Source: Bacteroidales bacterium Bact_23
GTDB taxonomy: Bacteria > Bacteroidota > Bacteroidia > Bacteroidales > Lentimicrobiaceae
DNA length: 8,074 bases
Direction: 5' to 3'
NCBI GenBank assembly: GCA_001603685.1
Contig: LUZO01000325.1
Span: forward strand, 1-8,074
Under the pieces are notes generated by a model. It saw only the letters and a list, made by a program, of their open reading frames with translations. It did not search any database and was not told the origin of the DNA. Of this stretch, positions 1 through 6,951 are shown one piece after another. Each line of letters starts with the position of its first letter. The first letter of the stretch is position 1. Made by a program: the position numbers and the translations under genes.

Positions 1-11
1 AACAAATTGTC

Positions 12-257
12 ATGGAAATCCCAATTATCAATATCGGAAATTCAAAAGGAATAAGATTGCCGAAAACTCTTTTGGAGCAATACAATATCACTGACACCAT
101 TGAGCTGATATTGGAAAAAGGCAGAATTATCCTAAAGCCTAAATCTACTCCAAGAAAGGGGTGGGAAGGCTTATTTAAGGAAATGCATACAAATGGTGAT
201 GATGCCCTGCTGATAGACGATGTTTTTGAAGATGAAACATTTGAGGAATGGAAATAA
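12..257 (+). CDS. mazE: MazE-family antitoxin (AbrB/SpoVT fold)
   Basis: This is an 81-residue antitoxin that would bind and neutralise the MazF toxin encoded just after it, and would normally repress its own promoter. The N-terminal half (about residues 3-45) has the swapped-hairpin AbrB signature IGNSKGIRLPK at 8-18. The acidic C-terminal tail, with GWEGLF at 50-55, GDDALLIDD at 62-70 and a Trp near the end, matches the toxin-binding arm of MazE proteins. Length is normal for the family. The stop codon overlaps the toxin start by 10 bases, so the pair is translationally coupled. Only 11 bases precede the ATG, so the promoter and operator lie outside the window. The family call is firm; the actual regulatory behaviour is inferred. 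Confidence 0.9.
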   Translation: MEIPIINIGNSKGIRLPKTLLEQYNITDTIELILEKGRIILKPKSTPRKGWEGLFKEMHTNGDDALLIDDVFEDETFEEWK

Positions 258-571
258 GACAATATGAACTGGTGTTGGTAAATCTTGACCCAACCATTGG
301 AAGTGAGATAAAGAAAACCCGTCCATGCGCTGTCATTTCTCCAAACGAAATGAATAAATATATTCAAACGATTGTAATTGCTCCGCTAACCTCCAGCTCT
401 AAACCATATCCGACACGAGTTGAAATTAAGCAAGGAAGAACTACCGGTTGGATAGTGCTGGATCAGATCAGGACAGTGGACAGGGTCAGAATCCTAAGGA
501 AGCTTGGAAGCCTTTCTGTATCTGAGATTAAGGCAGTTAAAGCTGTGATAATGGAGACTTATGTAGAATAA
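248..571 (+). CDS. mazF: MazF/PemK-family toxin, endoribonuclease
   Basis: This 107-residue protein is predicted to cleave mRNA at short specific sequences and so stop growth when free of MazE. The MazF/PemK fold is recognisable from LDPTIGSE at 13-20, KKTRPCAVIS at 22-31, APLTSS at 45-50 and LDQIRTVD at 71-78. Arg25 and Thr48 sit at the positions of the catalytic Arg and Thr of characterised MazF enzymes, so the protein looks active. The length is typical and there is no frameshift. The ATG lies inside the last codons of the antitoxin gene (10-base overlap), the standard arrangement. The cleavage sequence cannot be read from the protein. The gene is A+T-rich compared with the genes after position 969, which suggests transfer. 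Confidence 0.92.
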   Translation: MEIRQYELVLVNLDPTIGSEIKKTRPCAVISPNEMNKYIQTIVIAPLTSSSKPYPTRVEIKQGRTTGWIVLDQIRTVDRVRILRKLGSLSVSEIKAVKAVIMETYVE

Positions 572-597
572 AAGTAAGGCGACACATTAAGAAAGTT

Positions 598-627
598 TTT
601 GCCATATTTTTTCAATCATTATGTTTG
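598..627 (+). promoter_or_regulatory. Bacteroidota-type promoter match
   Basis: TTTG at 598-601 is followed after 18 bases by TATGTTTG at 620-627. This fits the Bacteroidota pattern of a -33 TTTG and a -7 TAnnTTTG. Transcription would begin near 633-637, which is inside the reading frame that follows. Either the match is chance in A+T-rich DNA, or it was once a promoter placed here by a rearrangement. No experimental support is visible. Confidence 0.35.
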
Positions 628-960
628 ACCCGTTTTATAAAAGCAGTACGGGGTGCTGATGGGCAAGGCGAGCCAACTTCTGACGGATTTGTGGTATTTA
701 AAGGCTCAAAGGCAGCCGCAACAACTGTAAATTCACTGACTCCAAATTTTGTCGCTTTCAGAAAAAAACTAATTGACGAAGGTGTGTTAATTGATAAGGG
801 AGAACATCTTGAATTTACAGATGATTATATTTTTAGCAGTCCATCAACAGCTGTAATAATGGTAATGGGTCGTAATGCAAACGGTCTTTCAGAGTGGAAA
901 TCGAAAGATGGAAAAACATTGAAAGAATTTGAAACAAATGCTAAAACAGTAAAATCCTAA
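625..960 (+). CDS. DUF4357-domain protein, probable C-terminal remnant
   Basis: The 111 residues form one DUF4357 domain. Its hallmarks are GFVVFKGSKAA at 21-31, an LIDEGVL segment at 49-55, FTDDYIFSSPSTA at 64-76 and GRNANGLSEWK at 82-92. In known proteins this domain usually sits at the C-terminus behind a GIY-YIG nuclease or other N-terminal part, and that part is absent here. The only possible start is a TTG at 625. There is no ATG near the front and no clear ribosome site. The same frame stays open back to 541, but the residues there overlap mazF and look non-coding. A promoter match lies on top of the start. I infer a truncated gene, perhaps cut by insertion of the mazEF cassette. A small stand-alone DUF4357 protein is the alternative. 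The domain's biochemical role is unknown. It converges on the GH25 gene with an 8-base gap. Confidence 0.6.
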   Translation: MTRFIKAVRGADGQGEPTSDGFVVFKGSKAAATTVNSLTPNFVAFRKKLIDEGVLIDKGEHLEFTDDYIFSSPSTAVIMVMGRNANGLSEWKSKDGKTLKEFETNAKTVKS

Positions 961-968
961 GCCCCCCC

Positions 969-1766
969 TCACTTCACCAATATCTTCTTCAGCTTTTCTT
1001 CGCTTTCGTTCCATACATTCATATCCACCCGCTCTTTAATGCCATTGATGGTGGCCTTGTCGGAATGCTGCCAGAACTGCCATTTGCGGTGGTCGAGGCC
1101 GGGTTTATGCTTGTAGTAGTGCGCTATCCATAAATGATAATCGGCGAAGTCGTCGGCAAGGTAGCTGTCGTAATACTTCAGGCCGGTATAAATAATCGGT
1201 TTTACGCCGTAATGCTCCTCGATGATCCGGCACCACTCGGTGGCGCCTTCCACAATCTCCTTTTTGGAGCGCCGGTTGGTCACCTCAATATCCAGCACCG
1301 GCGGCAAATCACCGGGTTCGAGTTTCACCTGACTGATAAAGTTTTCGGCTTGTTTGGCTGCATCCCGCGAAGGGTGAAAGAAGTGATATGCCCCGCAGAT
1401 TATCCCTGTTTTCTTTGCGTTTTTCCAGTTCCTTTTAAAATGTTTATCCTGCCGGGTGATTCCTTCGGTAGCCTTGATAAATGCAAAGTTTACCCTGATT
1501 CCGTTCACATCCATGGCCGCCACCTCCTCCCACAGGATTGTTCCCTGATGGTGCGAAACATCAATTCCGTGGATGTTGTATCCTTTGGGAACCGGTACCC
1601 CGAAGTTCTTCAGGTTGTGATACTGGCCTCCGTCGGCCAGCGACTGCCAGTAACGGATGATTAAAGGTGTGGCTATAATGGCCAGGATAAAAAGGAGGCC
1701 GGCCAGCAGGATCTGCTTCGATCTGTCGGCCTTTTTTTTCTTCCTTTTAACCTTTGCTACTACCAC
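969..1766 (-). CDS. Membrane-anchored GH25 lysozyme-like muramidase
   Basis: This 265-residue protein is predicted to cut the beta-1,4 bond between MurNAc and GlcNAc in peptidoglycan. A Lys/Arg-rich head (residues 5-17) precedes one hydrophobic helix (about 18-38), so the catalytic domain should hang in the periplasm from the inner membrane. The GH25 domain runs from about 64 to 255: GIDVSHHQG at 67-75, FAFIKATEG at 94-102, GAYHFF at 125-130, PPVLDIE at 155-161, YTG at 193-195, LWIA at 212-215, WQFWQHS at 229-235 and RVDMN at 246-250. The acidic residues expected in the active site are present (Asp69, Asp159, Glu161, Asp248). The start is a GTG at 1766, since no ATG exists upstream before the amylase stop. 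It lies 39 bases after that gene and is probably co-transcribed with it. The physiological role (remodelling or attack) is not shown. Confidence 0.88.
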   Translation of the reverse strand: MVVAKVKRKKKKADRSKQILLAGLLFILAIIATPLIIRYWQSLADGGQYHNLKNFGVPVPKGYNIHGIDVSHHQGTILWEEVAAMDVNGIRVNFAFIKATEGITRQDKHFKRNWKNAKKTGIICGAYHFFHPSRDAAKQAENFISQVKLEPGDLPPVLDIEVTNRRSKKEIVEGATEWCRIIEEHYGVKPIIYTGLKYYDSYLADDFADYHLWIAHYYKHKPGLDHRKWQFWQHSDKATINGIKERVDMNVWNESEEKLKKILVK

Positions 1767-1805
1767 GGTGTTGAAGTCGGGCTTATGAACGGTTTTGCTC
1801 CGGGT

Positions 1806-3692
1806 TTATTTTTTCAGCTCAAACACCAAAGCCGACTTTCCGTCGATTTTTATGCCATCGCTCAGGGCTACCTGATGGCCGTTCAGGATATTGAAAGCGG
1901 TGCTGAAGCCGCCGGTAGCTTCGCTGAATCGCACCGTTTCAACTGTTTTGGGCTCATTGTTGTTATTCAGAACTACCATCACCCGCTCATCGCCGAGGAT
2001 TCTGAAATAGACATAAACTCCTCCTTCCGGGATGAAGTGCAGGAGGCTCCCTTCGCCAACGGCTTTGCTGGTTTTGCGCCACTTCAGCAGTTTCCGGAGG
2101 TAGTCGAACATTTCGTTCTGTGCGGCGGAGCGCCCTTCGCGGCTAAAGGCGTTTACCTTATCGCCCTGCCATCCGCCGGGGAAGTCCTTCCGTATTTCGC
2201 CGTGGCCGTGATGTTCATAACCCTCCATAAGCAATTCGGTGCCGTAATAGATCTGCGGTACCCCGCGGGTGGTAAGCAGGAAGGTCATCGCCATCTTCAT
2301 CACTTTCGGGTCTTTGTTGATGGTGGAGAAATAGCGGGTCAGGTCGTGGTTGTCGAGGAAAATCAGGTTCATGTGCGGATTGGGAAACAGGAAATCCTGG
2401 GCGAGCACATAGTAGAGCCGCGCCATTCCTTCCATCCAGCCTTCGTTTTCGGTGAAAGCGGCGCTCATTGCGTGGTAGAGCGGGAAGTCGGTAACGCTGG
2501 GCAGGTTCGAGTTGTAACCGCCCGAGGTGATGGAGTTCTGCTGGTAGTAAGAGAGCATGCCTTCGCGGTTGAGCCAGGCTTCGCCAACGATGGCAAAGTG
2601 GGGGTACTCTTCGGCTACCCGCCTGCCCCATTCGCTGATCATCTCCTTGTAAGGATAAGGCTGGGTATCGAGTCTGATGCCGTCCAGTCCCGCATATTCA
2701 ATCCACCATATCGAGTTTTGTATCAGATAGTTGGAAACGAGTGGATTGCGCTGGTCGAGGTCAGGCATATGGGTGTCGAACCATCCCTGAAGCATACGGT
2801 TGCGGTCGAACTCCGAAGCGTGGGGATCGGAGATGGCCTCTGCCCTGAAGTTGGAGCGGGTAAACTCGGGAAACCGGTGAATCCAGTTCGGCATGGGCAG
2901 ATCGTTGATAAACCAGTGGTTCAGCCCGCAATGGTTGAAAATCATGTCCATAATCACTTTCAGCCCTTTTTCATGGGCGGCATCCACCAGCTTCAGATAA
3001 TCGTCGTTGGTTCCGAACCGCGGGTCGGTGCGGTAGAAGTCGGTGATGGCGTAGCCGTGGTATGAGGCTGAGGGATTGTTGTTTTCGAGCAGCGGATTGA
3101 ACCACAGGGCGGTGATTCCCAGATCGCTGAGGTAATCCAGGTGGTTCATGATGCCGGCGATGTCGCCGCCATGTCTGCCCGATGGTTTTGAGCGGTCGGC
3201 CGTTTCGAGCATGCCCGGCACATTGTCGTTCGAGGGGTCGCCGTTGGCAAACCGGTCGGGCATGATCAGGTAAACCACATCCGAAGGACCGAATCCTTTC
3301 TGGCCGGCCTGATTTTCCTTTCGCTGCTTCAGCTCATAACTATAGGTAAACTCCGTTTTTCGGCCTCGGGTAAAAGTGATGGGAAAACTTCCCGGCCTGG
3401 CATCCGTACCTATTTCGAGGTTGAGAAACAGGTAGTTGGGATTTTCAACACTGATTTTATTCACCAGCTTCACACCGGGATGGTTCAGATTTACGGTGGT
3501 TGTTGAGATATCCTTGCCATACACAAGCAATTGCAGTTCCGGGTTCTTCATTCCCGTCCACCAGAAAGGCGGCTCCACCCTGAATTCCGGCGCATTCTGA
3601 GCCGAAACAAAAAGAGGAGTAGCGGAAATAAAAAGGATAAAAGCAACGAAAATGGATTTAATGAAAATGGCCTGAGGGCTTGTTTTCTTCAT
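1806..3692 (-). CDS. Secreted GH13 cyclomaltodextrinase/neopullulanase-like amylase
   Basis: This 628-residue enzyme is predicted to hydrolyse alpha-glucans such as cyclodextrins, pullulan or maltooligosaccharides in the periplasm or at the cell surface. A signal peptide covers about residues 1-31 (MKKT start, hydrophobic core, SAQ cleavage region). An N-terminal beta domain follows, with the typical PPFWWTGM at 41-48. The (beta/alpha)8 barrel has conserved blocks MDMIFNH (248-254), GLDGIRLD with nucleophile Asp342, VGEAW with acid/base Glu371, and FLDNHD with Asp450; MPDLDQRNP lies at 309-317. The C-terminal beta domain ends the protein. Domain order matches the cyclomaltodextrinase/SusA type of Bacteroidota. 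An in-frame ATG at 3749 would add 19 non-signal-like residues and overlaps a promoter-like element, so 3692 is chosen. All catalytic residues are intact. Exact substrate preference cannot be assigned. Confidence 0.9.
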   Translation of the reverse strand: MKKTSPQAIFIKSIFVAFILFISATPLFVSAQNAPEFRVEPPFWWTGMKNPELQLLVYGKDISTTTVNLNHPGVKLVNKISVENPNYLFLNLEIGTDARPGSFPITFTRGRKTEFTYSYELKQRKENQAGQKGFGPSDVVYLIMPDRFANGDPSNDNVPGMLETADRSKPSGRHGGDIAGIMNHLDYLSDLGITALWFNPLLENNNPSASYHGYAITDFYRTDPRFGTNDDYLKLVDAAHEKGLKVIMDMIFNHCGLNHWFINDLPMPNWIHRFPEFTRSNFRAEAISDPHASEFDRNRMLQGWFDTHMPDLDQRNPLVSNYLIQNSIWWIEYAGLDGIRLDTQPYPYKEMISEWGRRVAEEYPHFAIVGEAWLNREGMLSYYQQNSITSGGYNSNLPSVTDFPLYHAMSAAFTENEGWMEGMARLYYVLAQDFLFPNPHMNLIFLDNHDLTRYFSTINKDPKVMKMAMTFLLTTRGVPQIYYGTELLMEGYEHHGHGEIRKDFPGGWQGDKVNAFSREGRSAAQNEMFDYLRKLLKWRKTSKAVGEGSLLHFIPEGGVYVYFRILGDERVMVVLNNNNEPKTVETVRFSEATGGFSTAFNILNGHQVALSDGIKIDGKSALVFELKK

Positions 3693-3746
3693 ATCTTGTT
3701 TGTTTTGAGAGTCTTTTAAATTTCTGGTCATTAACCGGATGTTCTG

Positions 3747-3754
3747 CAAAATTA
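3747..3754 (-). promoter_or_regulatory. Putative -7 element for the secreted GH13 gene
   Basis: Read on the minus strand, this is TAATTTTG, an exact match to the Bacteroidota TAnnTTTG element. It lies 54 bases before the chosen amylase start at 3692. No good TTTG is seen at the usual -33 distance. If the element is used, the transcript begins near 3740 and excludes the upstream ATG at 3749, which agrees with the signal-peptide start. Confidence 0.45.
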
Positions 3755-3783
3755 CGAAAAACAGCGCCTGTTATGCCGTCGAA

Positions 3784-3798
3784 ACGGTATTACACCGT
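3784..3798. repeat. Short inverted repeat upstream of the GH13 gene
   Basis: ACGGT and ACCGT form perfect 5-base arms around a 5-base spacer (ATTAC). The repeat lies about 30 bases upstream of the putative -7 element of the amylase gene and between it and the protease gene. It could be an operator for a sugar-responsive regulator or part of a weak hairpin. A single short palindrome of this size can also occur by chance. Confidence 0.3.
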
Positions 3799-3837
3799 AA
3801 GTTTATAAATCAGGAAGCTTAAGAGGCGGTCGGTTTT

Positions 3838-5076
3838 TCAAATTAGTCTTCTCAGTTTTATTTTTGCCTTTACCTCTTTTCCCTCTCTCGAGAATTGCAT
3901 AAAAATTATTTCGCCGGCTTTGGTGTTCAGCAATCCATTCAGTTCGCCCAGCGACATGGTAAAAACAGGTTTGTTGTTTATCGTCATCAGAATATCGCCT
4001 TCTCTGATTCCCGCCTCATCGCCCGGCGAGCCTTTAATTATTTCGGCCACTTCAAATATGGAGAATCCGCTTCCCAGCGCCCTGAAAATGATTCCGCTCA
4101 TATTGTATTCGAACGGCCGCCTGTATTTCATGCCTTTGGTAAGAATCATTCTGCCGGTGCTGTAATCGAAGGAAACTTTGAATCTGGAGAGCGTTTCCGC
4201 CCCCAGGGTGCCATTGCGCTGATATTTTGTATTTATGCTTCCCTGCATGTAAGTGCTGGTGAATGAGCTAATTACATTATCGAGGCGGTAATTGCCCAGC
4301 ATCAGCCACCTTATCCGGGCAAAGCTTCCTTCAATGTTTCCGGCCAGGCTTTTTCCAATGATGGCGTCAATGTATTTTTCAGGTTTGTAATCGTTAAGGC
4401 TGTCGTATTCAAGCAGTAGCGGATGGTTGGCTCCGGAGTCTATCATCAGCCAGAGGTCGGCGATGTTGCCGTTGTCAAACTGTACCCGTGCATTCATGTA
4501 TGGCTTGCCCCTTTCAATGCCCAGCGGAATGATTTCAGCACCGGCCGGCGGTATATATGAACCGGGCCGGGTGAATTTCAGCATATTGCGGTCGTAATTT
4601 ATCGTTATCGTCATCATCCTGAACTTCTCCATGCCGATCAGACCGTGAATGTGAGAGCCGATGTACTGATCGAGCGAAATGTAGTCTTCGCTCAGAAGAA
4701 TCAGATTGGTGAATATGGAGCCAAGCCGGTTTATACTTATCCTGAAAGGCCTTGTAATACAGGCTTCAAGCCTCTCCTTCGAGCCCGGGGCAAAAATCGG
4801 AAAGCTCTTGATACAACTGCTTTCGAGCCTCGACACAATATTCATATCGGAAATAATCACTCCTTCAGCACCGCTGTCGAGCAGTAGCCTAACCGGAATG
4901 GAATCGTTGAGAATCGCCTCAACCACAATCAGGTTGTCGAAATTGGCAAAGGGCATGGTTACCCGTTTTTTGCCTTCCGGCAGATTGAAATGGTTGACCT
5001 GCCCCTGAGCTATGCCTGCCCGGAAAAAAATAAATGGCAGAAGCCACATGAAGCGGATGAGGATTGTCGAGCGCAC
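3838..5076 (-). CDS. Exported aspartyl protease with PDZ domain
   Basis: This 412-residue protein is predicted to be a secreted or periplasmic aspartic peptidase. It opens with a signal peptide (about residues 1-26, basic head then hydrophobic WLLPFIFF). Two retropepsin-like lobes follow. The first has LLLDSGAEGVIIS at 64-76 and HGLIGME at 144-150. The second has LMIDSGANHPLLL at 210-222 and GTLGAE at 289-294. Asp67 and Asp213 in the two DSG motifs would be the catalytic pair, as in two-lobed pepsin-like enzymes. A PDZ domain occupies about 335-412, with GSPGDEAGIREGDILMTIN at 349-367, and probably binds peptide C-termini. The start is a GTG at 5076; an ATG at 5049 would leave a signal peptide without basic residues, so GTG is preferred. 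Substrates are unknown. It is upstream of the amylase on the same strand, but the 145-base gap holds a promoter match, so separate transcription is likely. Confidence 0.85.
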   Translation of the reverse strand: MRSTILIRFMWLLPFIFFRAGIAQGQVNHFNLPEGKKRVTMPFANFDNLIVVEAILNDSIPVRLLLDSGAEGVIISDMNIVSRLESSCIKSFPIFAPGSKERLEACITRPFRISINRLGSIFTNLILLSEDYISLDQYIGSHIHGLIGMEKFRMMTITINYDRNMLKFTRPGSYIPPAGAEIIPLGIERGKPYMNARVQFDNGNIADLWLMIDSGANHPLLLEYDSLNDYKPEKYIDAIIGKSLAGNIEGSFARIRWLMLGNYRLDNVISSFTSTYMQGSINTKYQRNGTLGAETLSRFKVSFDYSTGRMILTKGMKYRRPFEYNMSGIIFRALGSGFSIFEVAEIIKGSPGDEAGIREGDILMTINNKPVFTMSLGELNGLLNTKAGEIIFMQFSREGKEVKAKIKLRRLI

Positions 5077-5158
5077 AGAAACAGAAATCAGAACAGTGAT
5101 GATACCAACGAAAATAAAAAAAAAGGCGTTACAGGCGGAATTATAGGCTTAATAAATT

Positions 5159-5166
5159 TATTTTTG
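5159..5166 (+). promoter_or_regulatory. Putative -7 element for the cytoplasmic GH13 gene
   Basis: TATTTTTG matches the Bacteroidota TAnnTTTG element and lies 36 bases before the ATG at 5203, a normal leader length. No convincing -33 TTTG was found, and the surrounding A+T-rich DNA makes a chance match possible. It lies in the 126-base region between this gene and the divergent protease gene, which also has a nine-A run at 5116-5124. The match supports the start at 5203 over the far upstream in-frame ATG at 4990, which is inside the protease gene. Confidence 0.45.
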
Positions 5167-5202
5167 CAGAATCCGGAATACTTACATATAACAAAAGATA
5201 AT

Positions 5203-6921
5203 ATGAAAGCTGCTGCGGAAAATAACATCAGAAAATTATGGAATGAACTCTATCCGGGTACGGAGGGTGCCGGGGAACTGGATACTTTGCTCGCCGAACT
5301 GGAAGAAGCCGCAAAGCGGATTGAATTCGGCCCTCAGCCCGAAGGATGGTACAAGGATGCAGTGGTCTATTCGCTTTATGTTGACTTGTTTAACCATACT
5401 TTCGATGGCCTTTCGGAGAAACTGGACCAGATTAAAGAGTTGGGTGTCAACTGCCTGTGGCTGCTTCCCATCCTCGATTCGCCCATGCGCGATGCCGGTT
5501 TCGACATCAGAGATTACCGCAACATCAGGGCAGAACTGCTCGGTTTGCCGGCCGATACTCCGGCAGAGGAGAAACAGCGCGCTTTCCGCGATTTTCTGAG
5601 CCTTGCGCGGAGCAAAGGGCTGAAGGTGATCTTCGATGTTGCCATGAACCACACCTCCGAAGAACATCCGTGGTTTGCGGAGGCACGAAAGGGGCCGGAA
5701 AACCCGTACAGAGATTATTACATCTGGAACAGAGATACCAATAAATATAAGGAGACCCGTCTGATTTTCAAGGGGATGGTCCCCAGCAACTGGGAGAAAG
5801 CCGGCGATTGGTACTTCTTTCACCGCTTTTTCGAATTCCAGCCCGACCTGAACTACCGCAATCCGAAGGTGCTGCTGGAAATCAGTCGCATACTGATGTT
5901 CTGGCTGAGTCAGGGGCTTGATGGTTTCAGGGCCGACGCCATACCGTACATCTGGAAGGAAGATGGCACCAATTGCGAAAATCTGCCCAAAGCCCATACC
6001 GTTATCAAGATTTTCAGGGCCGTGCTTGACTATGTGCGCCCCAATACCCTGCTGCTTGCCGAGGCCTGCCAGCCGCCGGTTGAGGTGGTTAAATACTTCG
6101 GCGAAGGTGATGAGTGCCATGCCGGTTATCATTTTCCGCTGATGCCGATGATATTCAAGTCGCTGGCAATTCAGGATGCATGGTCGGTGCATCATGTGCT
6201 GCACCCCTCAATTACACCGGATATTGCGCCGGATAATCAGTGGTTTACCTTCCTGAGGCTGCACGATGAGCTGACCCTCGAGATGGTAACACCCGAAGAC
6301 CGTGAACTGATTCACGGCCACTATTGCAAAGATCCGCGCTGGGATTTCAGGGTGGGAGAAGGCATCTCGGCCCGCCTTTCGGAGCTGCTCGACCGCGACC
6401 ACCGGAAGATCGGACTGGCATACAGCATCATGCTTACCCTGCCCGGAACCCCCATCATCTACTACGGCGATGAATATGCGAAGCTGAATGACGACGAATT
6501 CTACGAAAGCTACAAAAAGGAGACCGGCAAGGACGACACCAGATATTTTGTCCGAGGCCCGCTGAACTGGAAGAAGATCGGGGAGGAGCTTCAGGATCCC
6601 GGCTCCCTCGCAAGCAGGGTGAATCATCTGCTTCGTAATCAGATCAGGGTGAGACACAGCTCCAGAGCATTTGGCCGGGGCGGATTGCAGTGGGTTAATC
6701 CGGTACTGAGCCATGCGAAAGGAAATGAGAAGCCGGTGATGGCTTACTTCAGATCGTTCAGCGACGACAGAATCCTGGTGCTGAACAACCTCTCCGGCGG
6801 AAAAATTTCCATTGAAAACATTGACGGGCAGACACCTGCCGGAACGGATTTGCTAACTGGCGAAAAAGTGACTTTCCCCGCTGAAATGCAGCCGTTTGAA
6901 TACAGATGGATTAAAATCTGA
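5203..6921 (+). CDS. Cytoplasmic GH13 enzyme, trehalose synthase-like
   Basis: The 572-residue protein has no signal peptide and should work in the cytoplasm on small alpha-glucosides. Its blocks closely follow trehalose synthase (GH13_16, maltose-trehalose isomerisation): WYKDAVVYSLYV at 49-60, FDVAMNH at 144-150, IFKGMVPSNW at 188-197, GLDGFRAD with nucleophile Asp245, GTNCENLP at 255-262, LLAEACQP with acid/base Glu287, GDECHAGYHFPLMP at 302-315, HDELTLEMVT with Asp355, and PGTPIIYYGDE at 414-424. A C-terminal beta domain ends it. It differs from classic TreS in three ways. The Asn before HDE is Leu353. A longer loop occurs at about 110-127. The stretch after GDE (425-456) replaces the usual RTPMQW segment with an acidic and lysine-rich one ending VRGPLNW. 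The activity may therefore be a hydrolase or glucosyltransferase rather than an isomerase. A start at 4990 is rejected because it lies in the protease gene. Confidence 0.85.
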   Translation: MKAAAENNIRKLWNELYPGTEGAGELDTLLAELEEAAKRIEFGPQPEGWYKDAVVYSLYVDLFNHTFDGLSEKLDQIKELGVNCLWLLPILDSPMRDAGFDIRDYRNIRAELLGLPADTPAEEKQRAFRDFLSLARSKGLKVIFDVAMNHTSEEHPWFAEARKGPENPYRDYYIWNRDTNKYKETRLIFKGMVPSNWEKAGDWYFFHRFFEFQPDLNYRNPKVLLEISRILMFWLSQGLDGFRADAIPYIWKEDGTNCENLPKAHTVIKIFRAVLDYVRPNTLLLAEACQPPVEVVKYFGEGDECHAGYHFPLMPMIFKSLAIQDAWSVHHVLHPSITPDIAPDNQWFTFLRLHDELTLEMVTPEDRELIHGHYCKDPRWDFRVGEGISARLSELLDRDHRKIGLAYSIMLTLPGTPIIYYGDEYAKLNDDEFYESYKKETGKDDTRYFVRGPLNWKKIGEELQDPGSLASRVNHLLRNQIRVRHSSRAFGRGGLQWVNPVLSHAKGNEKPVMAYFRSFSDDRILVLNNLSGGKISIENIDGQTPAGTDLLTGEKVTFPAEMQPFEYRWIKI

Positions 6922-6925
6922 GCGT

Positions 6926-6936
6926 TGATAATATCA
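6926..6936. repeat. Palindrome TGATA-A-TATCA before purC
   Basis: The 5-base arms are perfect around a central A. It starts 5 bases after the stop of the upstream GH13 gene. It may be an operator half of a regulatory region or simply A+T-rich chance. See also the second palindrome at 6952-6964 in the same 63-base gap. Confidence 0.3.
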
Positions 6937-6951
6937 GAAACAGATCACAGT

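Noticed and set aside
1785..3065. 426-residue plus-strand open frame opposite the amylase gene
   Set aside because: It is antisense to the well-supported GH13 gene and shows no recognisable domain; it follows from the codon bias of the true gene.
3693..3749. 19-residue extension of the secreted amylase from the ATG at 3749
   Set aside because: It would bury the signal peptide and its start overlaps the promoter-like TAATTTTG.
4990..5202. N-terminal extension of the cytoplasmic GH13 gene from the ATG at 4990
   Set aside because: The extension overlaps the divergent protease gene, looks non-protein-like, and starts upstream of the putative -7 element; the ATG at 5203 is better.
5236..6204. 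322-residue minus-strand open frame opposite the TreS-like gene
   Set aside because: It is antisense to conserved GH13 motifs and has no recognisable family features.
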